From DSNY01 sp016861185 (GTDB lineage: Bacteria > Pseudomonadota > Gammaproteobacteria > Burkholderiales > Burkholderiaceae_F): 24,088 nucleotides of DNA. The stretch spans positions 1 through 24,088 of the forward strand of contig SZOR01000062.1 of assembly GCA_030263275.1 (NCBI GenBank). The letters run 5' to 3'. A program made the position numbers and the translations under genes. The notes beneath the pieces were generated by a model. That model searched no databases and was not told the origin of the DNA. It worked only from the letters and a program-made list of their open reading frames with translations. Below are positions 1-8,488 of the stretch, piece after piece; position 1 is the first letter of the stretch; each line of letters opens with the position of its first letter.

Positions 1-741
1 GCAGTAGGAGCGGTGCTCGCCGCGCCCGACGCGCCCCCGCCTTCGGTGCGGCTGACCCTGCAGCGCGCGCCGGATGCGACGCCGATCGAGGTCGATCTGC
101 CGGTCGTGCCGGTCGGCGCACCGCCGCGCGTGGAGCTGACCCGGCTCGACGACGGCATCGCGGTGCTGAAGCTGACGCGCTTCGCCGCCGACGTGCGCGT
201 GGAGCTGCGCCGTGCGGTCGAGCAGGTCGCGGACGCAAGTGCGCTGATCCTCGATCTGCGCGGCAACACCGGCGGCGACTACGCGATGTACACGTGGCTT
301 GCCGCGCAGTTCATGACCGCGCCGCGCGAAGTGATGACCAGCGTGCGGCGCGAGGGCGCGGGCCAGCGCAGCTCGGCCGTGGTGCTCAGGCCCACCGTCG
401 ACGCGTTTCCCGGCCCGATCGCCGTGCTGACCGACCGCCGCACCGCGAGCGCGTCCGAGCTGATGGCCACGACGCTCGTCGAACAGCGCAGCGCGATCAC
501 GGTCGGCGAGTCGACCTGCGGCTGCGTGGTCGCCGTTCGCACCGAACACGTGTTGCCCGACGGCGGCGGGCTGCGCATCGCCGAAACCGGCTTCGTCTCG
601 GCGCGCGGCCGGCGCATGGAAGGCGAGCCGCTCGCGCCGACGCGGCTCGTGCTGCCCACGCTCGCCGACCTGCGCGCGGGCCGCGATCCGGTGCTCGAAG
701 AGGCGCGCCGGCTGCTGAAGGAGCGCTTGCACAGGCCGTAG
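1..741 (+). CDS. S41-family peptidase, C-terminal part (5' end outside window)
   Basis: The frame is open from base 1, so the N-terminus, including any signal peptide or PDZ domain, is missing. The visible part matches the S41 (CtpA/Prc-like, tail-specific protease) core: a strand ending in LDLRGNTGG, then the serine segment TASASEL (serines at 448-450 and 454-456). In Prc and CtpA the general-base lysine lies 25 residues after the catalytic serine, in a GxxTFGKG-like segment. Here the aligned segment reads GESTCGC and a cysteine (523-525) stands at the lysine position. The protein may therefore belong to a subgroup without the Ser-Lys dyad, or be inactive as a peptidase. Members usually act in the periplasm. 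The family call is good; substrate and activity are unknown. A GTG at 13 could be read as a start, but it falls inside the domain region and is unlikely. Confidence 0.75.
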   Translation, partial: AVGAVLAAPDAPPPSVRLTLQRAPDATPIEVDLPVVPVGAPPRVELTRLDDGIAVLKLTRFAADVRVELRRAVEQVADASALILDLRGNTGGDYAMYTWLAAQFMTAPREVMTSVRREGAGQRSSAVVLRPTVDAFPGPIAVLTDRRTASASELMATTLVEQRSAITVGESTCGCVVAVRTEHVLPDGGGLRIAETGFVSARGRRMEGEPLAPTRLVLPTLADLRAGRDPVLEEARRLLKERLHRP

Positions 742-783
742 CGTTCGGCTGAGCGAGCGGCCTGGTCGCGCTTGCGTCGCGTT

Positions 784-947
784 GCGAAATCCCCCCGCGC
801 ACCAAGCGCGCGGCCCCTTTGAAATCCCCCGCACGCTTCGCGTGCGCCCCCTTTTCGAAAGGGGGCTGAGTGCTCGCGGTGCGGAGGTCTTCCGCGTGGC
901 AATGGTTGAACCCCCCTTTGTAAAAGGGGGGCAGGGGGGATTTCACA
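784..947. repeat. Palindromic C-rich/G-rich repeat cluster (family 1)
   Basis: This cluster fills most of the 354-base gap between the peptidase gene and fba. It contains a hairpin GCACGC/GCGTGC (831-845), a 9-base-pair palindrome GCCCCCTTT/AAAGGGGGC with loop TCG (846-866), and a second one, CCCCCCTTT/AAAGGGGGG with loop GTA (911-931), followed by a run ending GGGGGGATTT. The same units recur at 2998-3180 and 5765-5972. They look like dispersed intergenic repetitive palindromes. No gene was found in this gap. Confidence 0.8.
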
Positions 948-1040
948 ACCTCAGCAACCGCGACCACGCATCGAAACCGCTTACACCAGCATCCACCCTT
1001 CCTCCGCGACGAGCGGCCATCGAGCGCCGCGCCGCCCGCC

Positions 1041-1093
1041 TAGAATGTCGCCTTCGACGGCTTGTCCAAAAGGGACAGTTCATACAGGAGGAG
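1041..1093 (+). promoter_or_regulatory. Putative fba promoter and leader
   Basis: TAGAAT at 1041-1046 matches five of six bases of a sigma-70 -10 box; no convincing -35 box was found. A small stem TGTCC/GGACA with an AAAAG loop (1063-1077) follows. A strong Shine-Dalgarno sequence AGGAGG (1086-1091) lies four bases before the ATG at 1096 and fixes the aldolase start. The promoter call is tentative; the ribosome binding site is clear. Confidence 0.45.
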
Positions 1094-1095
1094 TC

Positions 1096-2160
1096 ATGGC
1101 GCTGGTTTCGATGCGTCAACTGCTGGATCACGCGGCCGAAAGCGGCTACGGCGTGCCGGCGTTCAACGTCAACAACCTCGAGCAGGTGCAGGCGATCATG
1201 GAGGCGGCGAAGGAGGTCAACGCGCCGGTGATCATGCAGGCCTCCGCCGGCGCGCGGAAATACGCCGGCGAGCTGTTCCTGAAGCACCTGATCCAGGCGG
1301 CGGTCGAGTCCTATCCCGACATCCCGATCGCGATGCATCAGGACCATGGGCAGAGCCCGGCGGTGTGCGAAGGCGCGATCAAGCTCGGCTTCTCCTCGGT
1401 GATGATGGACGGGTCGCTGAAGGAAGACGGCAAGACCGTCGCCGATTACGAATACAACTGGCGGGTGACGAAGAAGGTCGTCGACATGGCGCACGCGGTC
1501 GGCGTGTCGGTCGAAGGCGAGCTGGGCTGCCTTGGCTCGCTCGAAACCATGAAGGGCGACAAGGAAGACGGCCACGGCGCCGAGGGCACGATGACCAAGG
1601 AGATGCTGCTGACCGACCCCGAGCAGGCGGCCGACTTCGTCAAGCGCACTCAGCTCGACGCGCTCGCGATCGCGATCGGCACCAGCCACGGCGCGTACAA
1701 GTTCACGCGCAAGCCGACGGGCGACATCCTTGCGATCGAGCGCATCAAGGAGATCCATCGCCGCATCCCGAACACGCACCTGGTGATGCACGGCTCCTCC
1801 AGCGTGCCGCAGGAGCTGCTCGACGAGATCCGCAAGTACGGCGGCCAGATGAAGGAAACCTACGGCGTGCCGGTCGAGGAGATCCAGGAAGCGATCAAGC
1901 ACGGCGTGCGCAAGGTCAACATCGACACCGACATCCGGCTCGCGATGACCGCGGCGATCCGCAAGTTCCTGCACGAGAACCCGGGCAAGTTCGACCCGCG
2001 CGAATACCTGAAGCCGGCGCGCGAGGCGGCCAAGGCGATCTGCAAACAGCGCTACGTGCAGTTCGGCTGCGAAGGGCAGGCCGGCCGCATCAAGCCGCTG
2101 CCGCTGGAGACGATCGCGCACAAATACCGCACCGGCGAGCTGAGCCAGCACGTGCACTGA
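1096..2160 (+). CDS. fba: Class II fructose-bisphosphate aldolase, Calvin-cycle subtype
   Basis: This 354-residue protein is full length for the Calvin-cycle (CbbA-like) subtype of zinc-dependent class II aldolases. It catalyses reversible cleavage of fructose 1,6-bisphosphate to dihydroxyacetone phosphate and glyceraldehyde 3-phosphate in the cytoplasm, for glycolysis, gluconeogenesis or carbon fixation. Visible signatures are HQDHG at residues 81-85 (catalytic Asp83, zinc His84), VEGELG at 139-144, zinc His198 in GTSHG, His232 in MHGSSS and the phosphate-binding NIDTD at 275-279. An AGGAGG ribosome binding site sets the start. A hairpin terminator follows, so it is probably transcribed alone here. 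In many Burkholderiales fba sits directly upstream of purC; in this window the two are about 18 kb apart. Confidence 0.97.
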   Translation: MALVSMRQLLDHAAESGYGVPAFNVNNLEQVQAIMEAAKEVNAPVIMQASAGARKYAGELFLKHLIQAAVESYPDIPIAMHQDHGQSPAVCEGAIKLGFSSVMMDGSLKEDGKTVADYEYNWRVTKKVVDMAHAVGVSVEGELGCLGSLETMKGDKEDGHGAEGTMTKEMLLTDPEQAADFVKRTQLDALAIAIGTSHGAYKFTRKPTGDILAIERIKEIHRRIPNTHLVMHGSSSVPQELLDEIRKYGGQMKETYGVPVEEIQEAIKHGVRKVNIDTDIRLAMTAAIRKFLHENPGKFDPREYLKPAREAAKAICKQRYVQFGCEGQAGRIKPLPLETIAHKYRTGELSQHVH

Positions 2161-2183
2161 TTCGCGCCGCGGTGGTGGAGAAG

Positions 2184-2206
2184 ACGGCGCCCGCGGGCGC
2201 CGTTTT
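2184..2206 (+). terminator. Rho-independent terminator after fba
   Basis: A perfect 20-base palindrome, ACGGCGCCCGCGGGCGCCGT, occupies 2184-2203 and is followed by a run of T to 2206. It lies 24 bases after the fba stop. It also sits just beyond the 3' end of the convergent M48 gene, so it may work from both sides, although the T-run is better on the plus strand. Confidence 0.85.
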
Positions 2207-2226
2207 CCTTTCAGCGTTCGCGCCGC

Positions 2227-2940
2227 TCAGGGAACCGCGGCGACGGCGATCGCCAGCGCGGCGAGGCGTTCGGCCAGTTCGGGATGCGTGCCGGCGAGCG
2301 GGTTGGCGACGGCGCGCGCCGCCAGCATCTGCGACAGGCTGAGCGGTGCGTAGCCGGCCGCCTGCAGGAGCCGCAGCGCGAACGCGTCGGCCTGCAGCTC
2401 GTGCGCGCGCGAAAGGCGCGCGAACGGCGCGGCGAAGGACGGGTTGTCGACGGCCTCGCGTTCGAACTCGCGCGCGGCGTCGAGGAAACCGAGAGGGCTG
2501 CGCGCGAGCCGCCACTGCTCGCACGCCTGGTCGAGCGCATGGCCGAGTTCGAGGTGCGCCAGTTCGTGCGCGAGCACCGCGGCAAGCTCCTCGTCGCTCA
2601 CGTCGTCGTCCATCGCGACCAGGCTCAGCGCCACGCCGCGCGGATAGATCGCCGACGCGTTGAAGCCGCGCATCGCGTACGCGCGCAACGCGTAGCCGCG
2701 ACCCTCCAATCCGTTCGCCGCGAGCAGCCGTTCGAACACGCGCTGTGCGCGCGCGACCGGCCGCGGCTCTTCGCCGAGCGCAGCATTCAGCGCGCGCATG
2801 TGGCGCTCGTGCACCGCTGCGACTTCTCCCGGCGCGACATCGCAGCTCGCCGCGGGCGCACCGGCGGCAAAGGCCAGCCACGCGAACGCTGTGCATCGAA
2901 CGACGCGTTCGGCGATGCGGAGACCGGCGCCGGCACTCAT
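2227..2940 (-). CDS. M48-family zinc metalloprotease, exported
   Basis: This 237-residue protein carries the zinc-protease signature HELAH at residues 125-129 (ligands His125 and His129, catalytic Glu126). The third ligand is Glu181 in the downstream ELQAD motif, which is the M48 arrangement. The N-terminus has arginines followed by a hydrophobic stretch (about 16-31) ending in Ala-rich residues, consistent with a Sec signal peptide. A cysteine at 33 lacks the usual lipobox leucine. The protein is therefore probably periplasmic, like BepA- or LoiP-type proteases that handle outer-membrane proteins, but its substrate cannot be read from sequence. There are no tetratricopeptide repeats, unlike BepA. 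It converges on fba and shares the terminator region. No clear Shine-Dalgarno precedes the ATG. Confidence 0.85.
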   Translation of the reverse strand: MSAGAGLRIAERVVRCTAFAWLAFAAGAPAASCDVAPGEVAAVHERHMRALNAALGEEPRPVARAQRVFERLLAANGLEGRGYALRAYAMRGFNASAIYPRGVALSLVAMDDDVSDEELAAVLAHELAHLELGHALDQACEQWRLARSPLGFLDAAREFEREAVDNPSFAAPFARLSRAHELQADAFALRLLQAAGYAPLSLSQMLAARAVANPLAGTHPELAERLAALAIAVAAVP

Positions 2941-2997
2941 GCAAAGGACTTCGGCAAGCGCGCAGGCGGCTTGAAGTGCGGGGGCTTATGCCCCCTT

Positions 2998-3180
2998 TCT
3001 CTTGCGAACCCCCTTTGAAAAAGGGGGGTAGGGGGGATTTCTCAGGTCTTGCGCCGGGGGAGACAACCGAAAATCCCCCTCCGGTCCCCCTTTACAAAAG
3101 GGGGACGAGAACGGACGCACCTTCGGTGCGTGTGAATCGGATCTTCCCCCTCCGGTCCCCCTTTGCGGAATGGGGACGAG
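2998..3180. repeat. Palindromic repeat cluster (family 1), left copy of a 110-base direct repeat
   Basis: The cluster has three C-run/G-run palindromes: one at about 3009-3028 in inverted orientation, and two within 3071-3180. The last 110 bases (3071-3180) match 5846-5955 in the same orientation with eight differences by eye. They include a hairpin ACGCACC/GGTGCGT with a TTC loop. The cluster fills the middle of the 440-base divergent gap (2941-3380) between the M48 gene and the GGDEF-EAL gene. The rest of that gap (3181-3380) shows no gene and no confident promoter. Confidence 0.85.
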
Positions 3181-3380
3181 GCGCAGACGAAAGAGAGAGC
3201 CGCGACGCAGGAACCGCCGAATAGGCCCGCCAAGTCGGCCCTTGTTGCGCATCGCGCGGCGCACGGGCCCGCTATCGTGGCTTGCGTCGCGCCGCCCGGC
3301 GCGCCATCGCGAGGATCCAGCGTGGCCACCACTCCGACCTGTTCGCCCGGCGCGGCGGGGAAGCGCGGCTGAGAGCGACC

Positions 3381-5762
3381 ATGCCGCGCTTGCGCCGACT
3401 GCGCACCCGCATCCTGCTGTCGTTTACGGTCCTGATCGTGTCGATCCAGGGGATCGGTTTCGCACTCGTGAACCAGGCCGGCGTCGGCAACGCGCGCGAG
3501 CAGATCGAAGCCGAACTCGTTTCCGCCGAGAGGATCTTCGCGCGGCTGCTGGAACTGAAGCGCGACCAACTGCTGCAGGCCGCCGGCCTGCTCGCCGCCG
3601 ATCACGCGCTGCGCGAAGCCGTGGCAGCGCGCGACGCTGACGCCGCCGAGGCGGCGCTGCGCAACCACGCCGCGCGCGTCGGCGCCGATGCGGCGCTGCT
3701 CGTGGGGCTTGATCACAACATCGTTGCCGACGCGGTCGATCCGCGGCGGCGCGGCCGTGCGTTCGCGCCGATCGGGCTGATCGACGCCGCGCACAAGACG
3801 GGGCGCGCGGCGACGGTGGTGCCGTTCGACGAGCGCGCGTATCAGTTCGTCACCGTCGCGCTCGCGGCGCCGAAGCCGGGCGGCTGGGTCGTGCTCGGCT
3901 TCGAGGTCGACGATGCGCTGGCGGCCGAGCTGCGCCAGTTGACCGAGCTGCACGTCAGCTTCTTCGACGTGCGCGAAGGCGGCGCGCCGGTCGAGCTCGC
4001 TTCGACGCTGACCGGTACGCGGCGCGCGGCGCTCGGCGCGGCGCTGCGGAACGGTGCGCTGCAGCCGCAGGCGCGCCTGTCGCTGCGGCTCGGCGGCGCC
4101 GAGTACGAAACGCGCGTGCTCGCCGTGGGCGCGAGCGACGGCGGTCGCGTCTTCGCGGTGCTGCAGCGTTCGCTCGACGAAGTGCTCGCCGCCTTCGACC
4201 GGCTGCGCATGTTCCTGCTGCTGCTCGCTGCGGTCAGCGTCGCCGTCGCGATCGCGGCGAGCTACGTGATCGCGCGCACGATCACGCAGCCGCTGTCGGA
4301 GCTGACGCGCAGCGCCGCGCGCATGCAGGAGGGCGACTATCGCGCACCGATCGCGATCGCGCGCGACGACGAGATCGGCGTACTCGCCGGCAGCCTCAAC
4401 CACATGCGCGAAGGCATCGCCAGCCGCGAGCAGGAGGTCCTGCGGCTCGCGTACGAGGATGCGCTGACCGGGCTGCCGAATCGCGCACGGCTGGTCGAGC
4501 GCATCGAGGTCGCGCTGCGGCACGCGGCGCAGCGCGGCCGAATCGCCGCGGTGATGCTGCTCGATCTGGACCGCTTCAAGGGCATCAACGACACGCTCGG
4601 CCACGCCGCCGGCGACGAGGTGCTCAGGCGCGTGGCCGAGCGGCTGCGCGGCGTGCTGCGCGACGGCGGCACCGTCGCGCGCCTCGGCGGCGACGAGTTC
4701 GCGATCGTGCTGACCGCCGCCGACGTCGACGAGGTGCGCGCGGTCGCGCGCGCGATCGTCAACGCGCTGCGCGCGCCGATCGAGTTCGAGGGCCAGCCGA
4801 TCGACGTGGCCGCGAGCATCGGCATCGCGGTCTATCCCGACGACGGCATCGACGCCGGCACGCTGATGCGCCGCGCCGACATCGTGATGTACGTGGCCAA
4901 GCGCAGCACCGGCAGTTTCGCCTTCTACGACGCGCGCTACGAAGTCGCGCAGCGCCAGCACCTTTCGCTGCTCGGCGAGCTGCGGCGCGCGGTCGAGTCC
5001 GCCGAATTGCGCGCGTACTACCAGCCGAAGATCGAGCTGGCGGCCGGGCGCGTCGGCGGCGTCGAGGCGCTGGTTCGCTGGCGGCACCCGACCCGCGGGC
5101 TCGTGCCGCCCGACGAGTTCATGCCGTACGCGGAGCAGACCGGTTTCATCCGCGTGATCACGCGCTGGATGCTCGCGGTCACGCTGCGCCAATGCGGCCG
5201 CTGGGCGGCCGACGGCATGCCGCTGCAGGTGGCGGTCAACATCTCGGCGCGCGATCTGATGAGCCGCGATCTGCCGCAGTTGGTCAACGACCTGCTGCAC
5301 AACCACCGCGTGCCGCCCGAGCTGGTGTGCCTGGAGATCACCGAGTCGAGCTTCATGGAGGACCCGGAGCACGCGCTCGCCACGCTGCGCGCGCTGCACG
5401 GGCTGGGCGTGCGGCTCGCGATCGACGACTTCGGCACGGGCTTCTCGTCGCTCGCGTATCTGAAGCGGCTGCCGGTCGACGAGCTGAAGATCGATCGCGC
5501 GTTCGTGATGGGCATGGCCGACGACCGCGACGACCGCATGATCGTGCGTTCGACGATCGAGCTGGCGCACAACCTCGGGTTGAAGGTCGTCGCCGAAGGC
5601 GTGGAGACAGACGCCTGTCTCGACGAGCTGCGCGCGCTGGGCTGCGATCTTGCACAGGGCTACCTCATCAGCGGCCCGCTGCGTCGTTCGAAGCTCGAGG
5701 CATGGCTGCGCGAGTCGAAGTGGGGGCTGGAGTCGGCAACGGCCGCTTCCGCGATCGCCTGA
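3381..5762 (+). CDS. Membrane cyclic-di-GMP protein with HAMP, GGDEF and EAL domains
   Basis: The protein has 793 residues. Domain order: membrane helix (about 10-30), a periplasmic sensor of roughly 240 residues that I cannot assign to a named family, a second membrane helix (277-300), HAMP (301-350), GGDEF (355-515) and EAL (530-780). The cyclase signature GGDEF (436-440) is intact. The inhibitory I-site RxxD just upstream reads RDGG, so product inhibition is probably lost. The phosphodiesterase domain keeps EAL (562-564), VNIS, ITES, DDFGTG (682-687), LKID, AEGVET and the final glutamine, so it should be able to hydrolyse cyclic-di-GMP to pGpG. It may be bifunctional or a phosphodiesterase tuned by GGDEF. 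The chosen ATG directly precedes the basic residues and first helix; the open frame upstream to 3282 lacks domain features. The gene lies alone between two repeat clusters. Confidence 0.93.
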   Translation: MPRLRRLRTRILLSFTVLIVSIQGIGFALVNQAGVGNAREQIEAELVSAERIFARLLELKRDQLLQAAGLLAADHALREAVAARDADAAEAALRNHAARVGADAALLVGLDHNIVADAVDPRRRGRAFAPIGLIDAAHKTGRAATVVPFDERAYQFVTVALAAPKPGGWVVLGFEVDDALAAELRQLTELHVSFFDVREGGAPVELASTLTGTRRAALGAALRNGALQPQARLSLRLGGAEYETRVLAVGASDGGRVFAVLQRSLDEVLAAFDRLRMFLLLLAAVSVAVAIAASYVIARTITQPLSELTRSAARMQEGDYRAPIAIARDDEIGVLAGSLNHMREGIASREQEVLRLAYEDALTGLPNRARLVERIEVALRHAAQRGRIAAVMLLDLDRFKGINDTLGHAAGDEVLRRVAERLRGVLRDGGTVARLGGDEFAIVLTAADVDEVRAVARAIVNALRAPIEFEGQPIDVAASIGIAVYPDDGIDAGTLMRRADIVMYVAKRSTGSFAFYDARYEVAQRQHLSLLGELRRAVESAELRAYYQPKIELAAGRVGGVEALVRWRHPTRGLVPPDEFMPYAEQTGFIRVITRWMLAVTLRQCGRWAADGMPLQVAVNISARDLMSRDLPQLVNDLLHNHRVPPELVCLEITESSFMEDPEHALATLRALHGLGVRLAIDDFGTGFSSLAYLKRLPVDELKIDRAFVMGMADDRDDRMIVRSTIELAHNLGLKVVAEGVETDACLDELRALGCDLAQGYLISGPLRRSKLEAWLRESKWGLESATAASAIA

Positions 5763-5764
5763 TC

Positions 5765-5972
5765 CACACCCCCCTTTCGCAAAGGGGGGCAGGGGGGATT
5801 CTCGGGCGCTACCACTGCGAGGCGCCTCTCATTGCGGCGATCGTGAAATCCCCCTCCGGTCCCCCTTTACGAAAGGGGGACGAGAACGGACGCACCTTCG
5901 GTGCGTATGAATCGGATCTCCCCCTTCCGGTCCCCCTTTACAAAAGGGGGACGAGGACGGACGCACGTCCGG
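5765..5972. repeat. Palindromic repeat cluster (family 1), right copy of the direct repeat
   Basis: The cluster opens with CCCCCCTTT/AAAGGGGGG (5769-5789, loop CGC). It then carries the 110-base segment 5846-5955, nearly identical to 3071-3180, and the start of a further unit up to 5972. It fills the gap between the GGDEF-EAL stop and the AMP nucleosidase start. As in the left copy, the first palindrome is oriented opposite to the other two. Confidence 0.85.
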
Positions 5973-6001
5973 CACAATCAACCCACCGCCGGAACGCGTC
6001 C

Positions 6002-7489
6002 ATGCTCACCCCGCCCTTCATCGCTCCGCAGCGCTTCGACGATCCCGACGCCGCGCTTGCGCAGGTGTCGACGATCTACGCGCAGTCCGTCGCGTTCCTG
6101 CGCGACGCGCTGGCGCGCTTCCTCGCCGGCGAAGACTTCGGCGCGCGCGTGCGCGCGTTCTACCCGTTCGTCCGCGTGCGCACCGAATCGGTCGCGCGCG
6201 CCGACTCGCGGCTCGCCTACGGCTTCGTCGCCGGGCCGGGCACCTACGAAACCACGCTGACGCGGCCGGGTCTGTTCACCGACTACGACCGCGAGCAGTT
6301 CCGGCTGCTGATCGACAGCCATCGCGTGTCGATCGAAGTCGGTACGAGCCGGCAGCCGATCGCGGTGCACTTCGCGCTCGACGACGACGAGCACCTCGAA
6401 GGCTCGCTCGATCCCGCGCGCCGCGCGCGCATGCGCGACCTGTTCGATCTGCCCGATCTCGGCGTAATGGACGACGGCATCGCCAACGGCACGTACGAGC
6501 CCGCCCCGGGCGAGCCGCGGCCGCTGGCGCTGTTCACCGCGCCGCGCGTCGACTACTCGCTGCACCGGCTGCGCCATTACACCGGCACGCGGCCCGAGCA
6601 CTTCCAGAACTTCGTGCTGTTCACGAACTACCCGTTCTACGTCGACGAGTTCGTGCGGCTCGGCCGCGCGCTGATGGCCGACGGGGATCCGGCCCGCCAC
6701 GCGTACAGCGCCTTCGTCGAGCCGGGCAACGTGATCACGCCGCGCGCGGGACTGCCGCCGATTCCTGCCGACGAACAAGGCGCACCGCCCGCGCGCATGC
6801 CGCAGATGCCCGCGTATCACCTGGTACGCGAAGACCGGGCCGGCATCACGCTGGTGAACATCGGCGTGGGCCCGGCCAACGCGAAGACGATCACCGACCA
6901 CATCGCGGTGCTGCGGCCACACGCGTGGATCATGATCGGCCATTGCGCAGGGCTGCGCTCGACGCAGAACCTCGGCGACTACGTGCTCGCGCACGGCTAC
7001 GTGCGCGAGGACCACGTGCTCGACGAGGACCTGCCGCCGTGGGTGCCGATTCCGCCGCTGGCGGAAGTGCAGGTGGCGCTCGAGGCGGCGGTCGCCGAGA
7101 TCACGCAGCTGAAGGGCTACGAGCTGAAGCGCGTGATGCGCACCGGCACGGTCGCCAGCACCGACAACCGCAACTGGGAGCTGCTGCCGCAGCGCACGCC
7201 AATCCGCCGCTTCAGCCAGAGCCGCGCGATCGCGCTCGACATGGAAAGCGCGACGATCGCCGCCAACGGCTTCCGCTTCCGCGTGCCTTACGGCACGCTG
7301 CTATGCGTCAGCGACAAGCCGCTGCACGGCGAGATCAAGCTGCCCGGCATGGCCGACCGCTTCTACCGCGAGCGCGTCGACCAGCACCTGCGCATCGGCC
7401 TGCGCGCGATCGACCTGCTGCGCGCGCAGCGGCCGGAGCAGCTTCACAGCCGCAAGCTGAGGAGCTTTGCGGAGGTGGCGTTTCAGTGA
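6002..7489 (+). CDS. amn: AMP nucleosidase
   Basis: This 495-residue protein is close to the roughly 484 residues of E. coli Amn. It hydrolyses AMP to adenine and ribose 5-phosphate, a route for adjusting adenylate pools and salvaging purine in the cytoplasm. The N-terminal half (about 20-190) matches the AMP nucleosidase N-terminal domain. The C-terminal half (about 270-470) is a nucleoside phosphorylase-type domain with NIGVGPANAKT, IGHCAG, ALDMESATIAANG and SDKPLHGE, whose Asp438 corresponds to the base-protonating aspartate. The ATG is preceded by repeat DNA and a weak GGAA, so its promoter is unclear. It is a lone gene; the purine genes at the end of the window are not adjacent. The family assignment is secure. 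Confidence 0.95.
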   Translation: MLTPPFIAPQRFDDPDAALAQVSTIYAQSVAFLRDALARFLAGEDFGARVRAFYPFVRVRTESVARADSRLAYGFVAGPGTYETTLTRPGLFTDYDREQFRLLIDSHRVSIEVGTSRQPIAVHFALDDDEHLEGSLDPARRARMRDLFDLPDLGVMDDGIANGTYEPAPGEPRPLALFTAPRVDYSLHRLRHYTGTRPEHFQNFVLFTNYPFYVDEFVRLGRALMADGDPARHAYSAFVEPGNVITPRAGLPPIPADEQGAPPARMPQMPAYHLVREDRAGITLVNIGVGPANAKTITDHIAVLRPHAWIMIGHCAGLRSTQNLGDYVLAHGYVREDHVLDEDLPPWVPIPPLAEVQVALEAAVAEITQLKGYELKRVMRTGTVASTDNRNWELLPQRTPIRRFSQSRAIALDMESATIAANGFRFRVPYGTLLCVSDKPLHGEIKLPGMADRFYRERVDQHLRIGLRAIDLLRAQRPEQLHSRKLRSFAEVAFQ

Positions 7490-7593
7490 TGTAAGTGCGT
7501 TTCGACGCTTCACGTCGTTGCGACCGGGATTCGCACAAGCGACTGCACTGGATTGCCTAAGGCACAGCTACGCGGTGATCAGCCCGCTCGTGC

Positions 7594-8244
7594 TCAGAGA
7601 TCGTATGCGAGCTCTAGCGCGTGGCGGTCATGGTCGGGTCGAGAATCCCACACGACTGCTCGCATGTTCGGCGATATGGTGGTTGGGCGTGGCAGCGCGG
7701 CGAGCTTTGCGCGCTCCGTGGCGATCACCCGCGTCCAAGTCGCGTCGGGGACGCTATGCGCATAGAGCACCCATGCGTCCCGAAGTCCAGTCGACACGAG
7801 GCCGACGACGCGAGCAGAAGGAAGGTCCGCAGGCAGTTCGAGGTTTGTCTGCGACGGTGCAAAGATGATCGAGATCGTTCCAATCGATCCGGGATCGGGC
7901 GGTCGTAGCCACACAACAGCGCCGTCATCATGGCCGGCGAAACGACGAAGCTCGGCGTGCGGTACCAGTATTCGAAGGCCGCGCGTTACTGGTGCCGCAG
8001 GGAGCTTCCACTTCTCCCAGTGTCGTGATGCATTCTCGATTCCACGTGCAGCTCTCTTTGCGTACTCTTCAGTGAATCCAAGGTGACACTTGCCGTCCCG
8101 ATGGAAACTCGCCTTCATGACGCTGCCGAGGCAGCGTACGGCGACGTAAATATCGCCCTTTGCGTTTCCCCAGATACGCCAAGTGGAGCTTCGGAGGCCG
8201 TCTGGCGAACCAATGGCCCAGCGAAGGACGTTTCCTCGGCCCAT
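7594..8244 (-). CDS. Hypothetical protein of an uncharacterised family
   Basis: This is a 216-residue soluble-looking protein without signal peptide or membrane segment. Its most distinctive part is N-terminal: RWAIGSPDGLRSSTWRIWG, then KGDIYVAVR and KASFHRDGKCHLGFTEEY. These resemble conserved hypothetical proteins I have seen in proteobacterial genomes, but I know no function. The ATG at 8244 has GAGG about ten bases upstream; a TTG at 8295 would add 17 residues of poor character. Base composition is visibly less GC-rich than in neighbouring genes, which suggests transfer. It converges with amn across a 104-base gap that holds nothing recognisable. Coding status is likely rather than proven. 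Confidence 0.6.
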   Translation of the reverse strand: MGRGNVLRWAIGSPDGLRSSTWRIWGNAKGDIYVAVRCLGSVMKASFHRDGKCHLGFTEEYAKRAARGIENASRHWEKWKLPAAPVTRGLRILVPHAELRRFAGHDDGAVVWLRPPDPGSIGTISIIFAPSQTNLELPADLPSARVVGLVSTGLRDAWVLYAHSVPDATWTRVIATERAKLAALPRPTTISPNMRAVVWDSRPDHDRHALELAYDL

Positions 8245-8332
8245 ATGTTGCCGCCTCGCCCAGTAAGTCAATGAGTGTGGGTGCCGCGGCGACAAGTCTG
8301 TGAGAGCCGTGCGGTAATAGACTGCGCGGCCA

Positions 8333-8488
8333 CACCCGCTCGACGAACGTTACGTTCGTCAGCCCGCCGCCCCACATCATCTGCAGTCCGTGGCGCGCGT
8401 GCAGCGCGTGCACGAGGGTGGTGAGCAGCTTGGCACGCGAGGCGCCGCGCCAATGACCGAGCGCGATCGCGCTGCCGTTGACGTCGAG
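8333..8488 (-). pseudogene. Thiolase 3'-end fragment
   Basis: A 52-codon open stretch translates to a piece of thiolase C-terminus. It begins LDVNGSAIALGH, matching LNVNGGAIALGH in the intact thiolase at 11438-12622, and runs to NVTFVERV (intact copy NVTIVERV). By eye 25 of the first 32 residues match. The catalytic motifs are damaged: GHPLGASG has become GHWRGASR, and the region holding the second active-site cysteine reads MMWGGG instead of TMCEGGG, with residues missing. No thiolase sequence lies upstream and the stop codon is lost. It is a dead remnant, either a partial duplicate of the nearby gene or of a relative. The rest of 8245-8535 holds no gene. Confidence 0.8.

Noticed and set aside
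3282..3381. Upstream start for the GGDEF-EAL protein
   Set aside because: The extra 33 residues are Arg-rich with no domain content; the ATG at 3381 leads straight into the basic residues and first membrane helix.
3042..5570. Long open frame antisense to the GGDEF-EAL gene
   Set aside because: It is a by-product of GC-rich codon use; the opposite strand has full domain motifs and this frame has none.
784..5972. Family 1 palindromes as insertion sequence ends or terminators
   Set aside because: No transposase or target-site duplication was found, and the G- or A-rich sequence after the stems does not give the T-run needed for intrinsic termination.
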